Shown here one piece after another: positions 56,708-64,000 of a stretch of 64,000 bases of DNA (position 1 is the first letter of the stretch; every line of letters starts with the position of its first letter). Under the pieces are notes generated by a model. The model saw only the letters and a list, made by a program, of their open reading frames with translations. It was not told the origin of the DNA and did not search any database. This DNA is from Phyto melanocephala (taxonomy: Eukaryota; Arthropoda; Insecta; Diptera; Rhinophoridae), in contig OW799233.1 in assembly GCA_941918925.1 (NCBI GenBank), positions 129,418,833-129,482,832 on the forward strand. The letters run 5' to 3'. Both the position numbers and the translations under genes were made by a program.

Positions 56708-57743
56708 CTGATTTCAAATCTACCCTCAGATTTTTTGTAGCAGCTCTAGTTAGTGAGATACAGGTACGGTCTTAAATTTACATAAGTAGTCGATAGTTTA
56801 TATCAATAGCGGTGTAACTTAACTAGTTCCTTTATAAATTTCAGTATGTCTTCATCCAGGAAGACGTGTTGAAATAATCTTGATTGTTTTTGAGTTATTT
56901 GTGGAGAATATATGTTCCAAAAATTTCGTTTAAATGTCTCGGACTTTGTGCAATAGGTATACTTGGACTACTTGGGGTTTCCGTTGACGTCAAACTCTAA
57001 ACCTTGGATACCAAGTTTGGTATGTAAAACATGTGTTGAATCTTTGCGACTGTGAGCAAACAAAAAAGGACGCACTTTTAAGTACAAAGCTCCTATCATG
57101 ACGACTGTTATTTCTGTGTAACGAAAATCATAGAAATAAACAATAAAAATTGCTGTAAGTGGATATATCAAAACTTAAAATCTGCCATAAGACCAGTCTA
57201 GAGTATTAGTGACACATCAACAGCACAGCACCCATGGACATCTTTGCAAAATTCAGACCAGTGCAGCGGACAAACCGAAAACGACGACAGTGGTAGCAAG
57301 AGTGATTTCGATTGCCGACCACTAAATCAAGATGATCTAAATGACTGGTTCAGGGACCTTGTTCTTTCTAAAACGGCATCAGAAATTTTAGCTTCCCGTT
57401 TGAGTAGTGATGGTAGTGAGGAATTTTTTAGGTAATAGGAAATGTGACGGCTACATTCAGCACGTTGAACAGTTGCTGATACACTTCTAGCGGCTTGGAT
57501 GCAACATGAGTATTAAGCTTCACTACCTTCACAACCATCTAGACTATTTTCCTGAAAATCTCGGTGATCTAAACCAGCAACAAGTGGAGCGCTTTCACCA
57601 GGATATTTGCACTATGGAGGAGAGGTATCAGGGGCACTGGAATGAACATATGATGGCTGATTATTTTGAATGAAAAATCCTGTCACTTCATAACTCCAAA
57701 ACTAGAGCTGCTACATGAAAACGGCATATATTTTTGAAATCAG
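56708..57743 (+). mobile_element. Element with inverted ends around a relic of an amplified arthropod ORF
   Basis: CTGATTTCAAATC...GTAGCAGCTCTAGTT (56708-56751) reappears inverted as AACTAGAGCTGCTAC...GAAATCAG (57700-57743). Between them are fragments of the protein listed at 57244. The ends may be subterminal rather than terminal. Confidence 0.55.
57244..57673 (+). pseudogene. Relic of a repetitive arthropod protein family (unknown function)
   Basis: Two segments are recognisable. The first (57244-57435) contains PLNQDDLNDWFRDLVLSKTA and SEILASRLSSDG. The second (57506-57673) reads MSIKLHYLHNHLDYFPENLG, LNQQQVERFHQDI and MEERYQGHWNEHMMADYFE, ending in TGA. From memory, similar LHxLHSHLDxFPxNLG...GERFHQDI...RYQGxWN...MMxDY proteins occur in very many copies in arthropod genomes. 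The middle of the protein is missing and the frames differ, so this is dead. It is probably transposon-borne; the enzymatic role is not known to me. Confidence 0.65.
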
Positions 57744-58129
57744 CGTGGAAAAGCAATTCAGATTCATTTAAAAAATCTCATGCAACAGACATGCTGTTTT
57801 AAAGTGTTATCAATAGAAAGATCCAGAAATTTAGACGATTTATTAGAATTTTAGAATAAAAAGCACCATTTAAAATGTTATGGAATATCATAACACTAGC
57901 ATATTATCTGCTATTTTGATAGCGCAGTTTTTACAATTTATTGAATACTCAAGTTCAATTTTTAATAATAATAATAATATGTTATATGGAAAAATGACAA
58001 TTAAAATAATAAACGTAACATTTTGTCCTTTTATGTATGTATACAAAATATAAAACAATAAAAATTTTAAAAAGTAATTTTTTGGTCGTCAATAACATTT
58101 AGAGTTAGACCTCTAATCAATAACCACTA
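57744..58129. other. Intergenic spacer
   Basis: AT-rich and unrecognised. Confidence 0.4.
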
Positions 58130-59192
58130 GTTTTAAGAATTTAAGTTCACATACATAAAAATGCCAAAAAAAAAACAATAAAAATGCGAAGAGCCATCTT
58201 TTGTGGTGCTCATACAATTTTCATTCTCAGTGGTTCCTTATTTCACAATTCTAGCTTCATAAACGTAGAACAGAAAGTACCATAAAAATACGAAAAGGTA
58301 CCTTTTTGGTCACTCATAAGATTTTCAGCCACAACTCGAATCAATAGTTTCTGATTTCATAGTTCTAGCTTCATAATCGTAAAAAATACAAAAAGTACCA
58401 AAAAAGAGCAAAAGTACCTTTTTTGGGATTTCCACGTTAATATACAAATTTCAAGTATAAAATTTTAAATATCTATCTAACAAAAAAAATATTTTAATAG
58501 ACATTATTTAAAGTAAGTAAATTTACACTTTTTCGCATAAAAATAATTATGCTCTAAAAAGTACCAAACTGTTTTCCCGAATTTTTCACCTTTTTAATCC
58601 TGTTATGAAGTGTTTAATTTTTTACTAAATTATACAAATTTTTGTATCTGTTGAAATCCCACTTAAAAATTTTTTGCAAATCGGCTCTGTTATTAGGAAG
58701 TATACATATTAATCGGTATTTTCCCATTTTTGGTACCTTTTTTGTCCCCCTAAAAGTTTATACAAATTTCACCTTAATAAATGTCCATATTCTGTTAGGC
58801 GATTACAACTATTAAGTTATGCCCTGTTGAATAATATAAAAAACATTTTTTTTTTTAAATACCAAAAAGAGGGACAATTTTTACCCCTCATACATAAAAC
58901 TTGAAAAAAGTGCCGAAATCCTCTTAATATTTTTTCGCGAATTAAATTTTTGTAATAGCTTTATGTTTGGAAGTTACACAGGGTACTAAAAAGTACCCGT
59001 TAGGGGTTGCAAATTCCGAAAAGGGCCAGACACTTGTCGGCTTATTTTTTGTGTAAATTACAATAACTTTTCAAGTTAATTTGTATTGTTTTTAGATTAG
59101 CAGATATAAGCCCAGCAAAAACTAGGTAATAACTTGCTCTTACTAAACAACATACTTTTCAATGACTATTACACATCGTCTGTCTTACTAAG

Positions 59193-59807
59193 GCCTATTA
59201 ACATAATATTCAGTTAAATAAATTTAACGTAAAAGTTTACTAACTTTCAGTAAGCTTTAACTGAAATTTTAACTATAAATTAAAAATGTTCGTTAACAAT
59301 AGGCAAGAGTTAGTTAACTTGTAGTTATCAATTATTATAAATGAATTTCAAAAAGAAGAAGAAATGTATACACAAATATAAATTCTTAATGTGCACCCAA
59401 CTGCTAATAAATTTATTAAAAAAAATTATACGATATCTCATGAAAAACTCATCAGGTAAATTAAAATGATCCATTTGACTTCTGCGGTTATGATTTCTTT
59501 TCATACCATTAGAAATATTTACTTTATATTAATTATACGAATGTGTAAATCTTTTTAATCGTAGAGGCATCTTTCAATTGTTTAAAAATAGCAAAAATAT
59601 AATAAATTTAAATTCAAACAACAAATATTTTCTTCCAGTTAAGAACTTAAACGCCACAGAGTACTCGGTTAAATTTAACTGAAATTTGGCAAAATAATCT
59701 AAAAGTTATAAGATAACTGAACTTTGTGTTAATGGGTTTTGGCTAACCAATGTTTAAATTTTGAGTTTAGTGTTAACTGTAGGTTAATTTTTTTATTGTT
59801 AACGGCC
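59193..59807. mobile_element. MITE nested in family Q (615 bp)
   Basis: Ends GCCTATTAACATAATA and, inverted, GGCCGTTAACAATAA; CTAAG occurs on both sides (59188-59192 and 59808-59812) while the other Q copy has a single CCAAG. Non-coding interior rich in AGTTAACT-like words. Confidence 0.65.
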
Positions 59808-59857
59808 CTAAGAAATGTTTTAGTAATGACGTCAAATACATAACTTTTTACAATTCT

Positions 59858-60547
59858 TACACGCAAAGAAAAACCATGGTCACAAAATGATTACGACGAT
59901 CATAATTTATTCAACAAGTAATAGTTATTTCTATTTCATTTCATCATATATTTTGTCACGATAATTAAGCATTTGATTGAATTGTATCTTTTCGTAAAAA
60001 TTCCGACATGGTTGTTGTTTTCAAATAGTATGATTTAAGAAAATTAATGCGACAAAAATAACATTATATTCAAAAGCATTAAAAGTCACAAATTATCATT
60101 AACTAATAGGTGAGACAACAGTATGATTACAAAGCAATCAATCTATGATTTAATTTCAATTGTTCTTCTTCTTGCTGAATAAATTTTTATTATTTCAAAA
60201 GCTTGAGATGTCAAAAAAATACAAAACAATTTCTATAAAAATTGGAAAATAAACCAGAAAATTTAAAAAAAATATTGGTATAAAAATTCCAATTAAAATG
60301 GTAAGTACAATCAATATATGTATGTAAGTATTTAACTAACAGCAAAAGACGATAATTTGCCGTAGAAAATAGCAAAGATTTCTGATTTCAAGTGTAGTCA
60401 TATTTATGATTATTGAATGGTACTTTGATTAAAGATACTAATGATAACTGGTAACCATTACATGTTTTATCCACAATCATGTAATTTAATCATAGAACGT
60501 TGTTCTTCGATTATGATTACCACAACCATGTTTTTTATTTGCGTGTA
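59858..60547 (+). mobile_element. Family P MITE (P4), nested in family Q
   Basis: TACACGCAAAGAAAAACCAT at the left, CATGTTTTTTATTTGCGTGTA at the right, interior like P2. Confidence 0.85.
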
Positions 60548-61130
60548 TTTAGTTTAACAAGCTTAGGGTATAAGTAATAAAGATTTTGACTACAGTGGCA
60601 AAGCATTTCATTAACAAAGTGATGACTTATAGATTTTCATTACTTTTTAAATATTGAATACGTTAATCGCCGAATAATCGAACCGGATTTTTGTCCTTAC
60701 AAGAACCGAACGGCTTCTGCAACTCCATAATAGTAATGGGTTATTTAGGTTAAAGTACTTATTTAAGTCGCTTTTAAAAAGCGACCGCAATAACTACTTA
60801 TACGAGTCCCTACTTGTAAGCGAGCGTGATAAGTACTTGACTCCAATAACATCGGCGTGTTAAAATAATGGGTTAAGATGCCAAACTGTAAGTAGTAAAG
60901 AACTATTTTCTAGTACTTTCAACTCATTATTTTGTAATGTGAAATTTTGCTGGGAGGTTACCGATTTCAACCTTTTTTACCCCCTTAAAGTACGAATTTC
61001 TAAAAATCTCTTCTAAATGGAGCTTTACAACGAAGGAAGAACCGATTGTCAAAGTTTCATTTCTCCACCTCTTTGCGTTTGGGCTGTCCGATGATGAATC
61101 AACCAATGAGTCACGTTACTCTTTTATATA

Positions 61131-61943
61131 GATTATGACAATATTTTCAAGTATTTTTGAATATAGTTTTATGACATTAAATGCATATTTGATCATTTAA
61201 AAAAAATAAAATTTTACATATTTTTTTTTTGAAATAAAAATTTTATTTTATATTATATTCAAGTACTGAGCAATAATAAAAAAATAAAAATAGTTTTTTT
61301 GTGTTCTCATTTTTAAGATATACATATTATCATTACAATTACTATTATCTTAGAATATGCAAATTTGAGGACTTGATTAGTTTTCTAATTGGGCATCTAG
61401 TTCATTGGGAACATAGTTCCTACCGCCAAAAACAGAAAGTCCCAAGTAAATTGCAATAACTCCCAGTGAAATAAGTCCCAACAGAAATTAAACAAACCCA
61501 TTTGAAAAAAATTTGTTTGTTATTATACAAGTCTCATTAGAATATATATGTATATGTAAAATGTCGGAAGTCCATATAATTTCGGATTCTAAGGTTAAAA
61601 TAATTCGCAACGAAATGTGTTAAGATTTCGCTTGTAAAAGTATTGTTGGTGAAATAGTATTTACATTAAGTTAATTGTTAATATTAGTTTTAATTAAACG
61701 CTTTGAAATCGTTAGTTCCCATTTGATCTTAAAGGGCCACAATAAATCAGAAAGTAGAAAGTCCCACAAATGGCCCTATTGAACAACATTTTGCATCACT
61801 GCTAGATGGATTTTAAATTAAGGTACTTAGACACGTGAATTGTTACATAGAGTACTTTTTATAGCGAGATTTTAACTTTTTTCTCACAGAAGATATACAA
61901 AATATCAAATAGAATGGTACTAGTTTGATAAGATATAAATGCA
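61131..61943. other. Intergenic spacer
   Basis: No gene or recognised repeat. Confidence 0.4.
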
Positions 61944-62922
61944 TACACAGAAAAAAATAAATATGAATTTCAATTACAAAATTAATACTATTAATTAAAA
62001 TATTATTTGATTTTGCTCCAATCATCAAAATGATACTATTAATTAAATGAAAATTAATATTTTTAATTGAAAATATGCTGTGAAAAATATCAATTAAAAC
62101 AGTATTAAAAAATTAATTAATATATAATTTAATATTTAAAAATAATTTTAATTAATTTAATCACTCCTGTAATTGGAATTCGGGATTAATTTAAATAATG
62201 TATTAACTGTATCAATAATATAAATTATTGAACCTGTTTAAAAAAAGAATCCGGAAAAAATAGACATATATTTTTTTTGATATTTAAATATTTTTAACAT
62301 ACATCAATATATAGGTACATACATTTTGAATTACACTACATATATTAAAGGTATGCGAAAAATATAAAGCATAATACAATATAACACATTTAGGAACTGG
62401 TGGCATAACCAAACATCATATTATCAAAAATAAAGGAGGTGCATCCTAGACCTAAGCGCAAAGAAATTTTACCCATTAAATTTTTTTTCAAACGAAGGGA
62501 AGAAACTCAAATAATTACTTACATTTAAGGTTAGAATCCAACAGAATTTACCGGGCTGCAAGAAATATTGACTTTAGTCCCATCTGCAATAAAGTTCTGC
62601 TCCTTTTCTTTGTAGAATTTAAATCTTCTAAACCACCATTTATTTTAATTTTACCCACCTTATTAACCAAAATTATATTAAGAATTTCATTCAAATTATA
62701 TTAAGACTTTGATTCAAAAAGAATTCTTGACAAAAAAAAAAAATTTTTCCTATTTTATTTTTCAATATACTTTTTTCAACTGACAGAAATCTCTAAGTTT
62801 TTTGAAAAATTGTATATCAATAAAAAAAATTGTTTGAAGTAATTAAAAATATAATCCAAATTTACGAATAAATCAATTAGTCAATTAATTAAAAAAAATT
62901 AAGCAGTAATTTTTTCTGTGTA
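61944..62922. mobile_element. MITE-like element with TACACAGAAAAAA ends
   Basis: Left end TACACAGAAAAAAAT and right end AATTTTTTCTGTGTA are inverse, 979 bp apart. The first 300 bp are dense in TTAATTAA-type palindromes. No coding capacity; could be two unrelated ends. Confidence 0.5.
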
Positions 62923-62934
62923 CATAATTTATTT

Positions 62935-63125
62935 CCTACATACCTGTGGTGCCCTGGAAAAATATAGCTTTGTATTCCATTTGTAATTTTTGCAACATTT
63001 ATTTGCAACTCCAAAATTTATATATTTTTTGAAGGCTTATAAGTAGGGAAGATACTTGAACACTACTCAACTTTGCGTGTGTTAGTTAAAATCAACATTG
63101 GAAAGCCTACATATGTTAATAATAC
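62935..63125 (+). mobile_element. Family A repeat, decayed 5' fragment
   Basis: ATACCTGTGGTGCCCTGG, TATAGCTTTGTATTCC, CTCCAAAATTTATATATTTT and GTGTGTTAGTTAAAATCAAC follow the order of the family A core; the GTCY tract is lost. Confidence 0.55.
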
Positions 63126-63133
63126 AATATACC

Positions 63134-63696
63134 TACACGCAAAAAAATATGGTTGTGGTAACCATAAACGAAGAGCAACATACTATGACTGATTTGTATG
63201 ATTACGGTTAAAACATCCAATGATCACCAATTATCATGTTTAATTAAAGTATCATTCAATAATCATATATATGACTACAATTGATATCGACAATCTATGC
63301 TTTTTTACGGCAAATTATTGTCTTTTGCTGTAACATACAAATATTGATTGTACAAATTAATTGCAATTTTTATAACAATATTTGTTTAATTTTCTCATAC
63401 AGTTTCTCATATGAAATAGTTGAAATCAAATTATTATAAAAAAATCATAGCTTGATTAATTTGTAATCATACTATTGTCTCACCTATTATTTAATGATTA
63501 TTTGTAATTTTTAAATTATTACGAAAAGTAAACATTAAATGATACAATTCAAACAAATGCTTGATTGTCGTGACAAAATATATGATGAAATTAAACAAAA
63601 ATAACTATTACTTGTTTTCGAAACCCAAGTATTGTTATAGAAACTATAATATGACCGTCGTGATCATGACGTAACCATGGTTTTTCTTTACGTGTA
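63134..63696 (-). mobile_element. Family P MITE (P5)
   Basis: TACACGCAAAAAAATATGG at the left and GGTTTTTCTTTACGTGTA at the right, orientation as P3. It is about 170 bp shorter than P2 through internal loss near 63390-63510. Confidence 0.83.
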
Positions 63697-64000
63697 TGTT
63701 TATAGCATGTCATATAAATACATCATAGCTGGTAAAGTAAGTATAATTGCCGTTTTTCTTCAACAGTGAATTTCTTACCACCCACGACTCCTACGACAGA
63801 TTGTAAATTGAGCAATAGTTTAAAAAAATCATTAAAAGCAGTAAATAGAAAATAAAATAGCAACTTTGACATTATAGAATTCAATTTGGAGGGAAATTTC
63901 TGTAGAAATGTCCATATCCTTTGTAGATATTATGTCTGTGCAATCAATTAAAAAAATGTTCATTTTTAATAACTTTTATTGTCGAAAATATTTAAGTAAA
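63697..64000. other. Terminal spacer
   Basis: Nothing recognised. Confidence 0.4.

Larger units (their letters stand above)
59111..60954 (+). mobile_element. Family Q element, both ends present, carrying two insertions
   Basis: Ends CCCAGCAAAA and TTTTGCTGGG are exact inverses over 10 bp. Its own sequence, aligned with 332-884, is interrupted at 59193-59807 and 59858-60547. Confidence 0.78.
58130..61130 (+). repeat. Degenerate 119-bp tandem-unit element, split by family Q
   Basis: Units about 119 bp apart share TTCTAGCTTCATAA and AAAGTACC...AAAAGGTACCTTTTT (58239-58400); later units (58550-59050) are decayed. After the Q insertion it resumes with CCTTTTTTACCCCCTTAAAG and finishes at CCGATGATGAATCAACCAAT and CTTTTATATAGAT (about 61130), an ending I associate with dipteran repeats whose other end is CCCGGCG...GCTACGCC, as at 12563. 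Confidence 0.5.

Noticed and set aside
1..64000. tRNA, rRNA and snRNA genes
   Set aside because: Looked for conserved tRNA A/B boxes and rRNA cores by eye and saw none; a covariance search would settle it.

Overview
This is a 64-kb piece of AT-rich (roughly 70% A+T by eye) nuclear DNA from an insect, most likely a higher fly (Diptera: Brachycera, probably a calyptrate such as a blow fly or house-fly relative). The evidence is one large intron-containing protein gene with canonical GT..AG introns, a dense load of Tc1/mariner-type transposons with TA target duplications, Jockey-like and RTE-like LINE fragments, and many copies of dipteran 'mini-me' / Helentron-type (HINE, DINE-1-like) repeats with a (GTCY)n tract. 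I see no bacterial operons, CRISPR arrays, tRNA or rRNA genes.

The one convincing host gene is on the + strand. Exon A (21915-24426) encodes six leucine-rich repeats with a Cys-containing cap, followed by a very long Thr/Lys/Ala/Asn-rich region. A 7.1-kb intron full of nested transposons separates it from exon B (31560-33293/33304), which encodes more low-complexity stalk, one transmembrane helix (32543-32608) and a His/Ser/Gln-rich tail. A phase-compatible tiny last coding exon (55177-55202) is proposed about 21.9 kb downstream, followed by a possible 3'UTR. The signal-peptide exon(s) lie upstream and were not identified. The likely product is a type I LRR cell-surface protein of at least about 1,420 residues. 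I cannot name it.

Region by region: 1-21.9 kb is a repeat graveyard: a relic of a CCCAGCAAAA-ended element, two copies of a DD37E Tc1/mariner-like element (one split by another repeat), a transposase relic on the minus strand at 3.3-3.9 kb, a 5'-truncated RTE-like LINE with a perfect 15-bp target duplication, a roughly 120-bp tandem array, and a nearly full Tc1-like DD34E element with 200-bp IR/DR termini. At 24.8-28.6 kb (first intron) one MITE is broken by three other elements. At 33-55 kb (proposed second intron) there is an inverted pair of MITEs, a cluster of five HINE-like copies, a 1.6-kb mariner-like element that itself contains two insertions, a Jockey-like LINE 3' end, and three more HINE-like copies. 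At 56.7-64 kb there are a relic of a widely amplified arthropod ORF family between inverted ends, a Russian-doll stack of four repeat families (58.1-61.1 kb), and two further MITEs.

The repeat families are labelled here A (HINE-like, stem-loops at both ends), B (HINE-like with a different middle), N (DD37E), P (ACACGCAAAG-ended MITE), Q (CCCAGCAAAA-ended), R (GGGTGGTTAA-ended) and S (AAGGGTCCGC-ended). They do not work together with the gene as a pathway; they fill its introns and flanks. I found no convincing new functional system. The most unusual items are a 577-bp element with 57-bp terminal direct repeats and an 8-bp target duplication inside an S element, two hammerhead-like motifs in related repeats, and the possible distant micro-exon.
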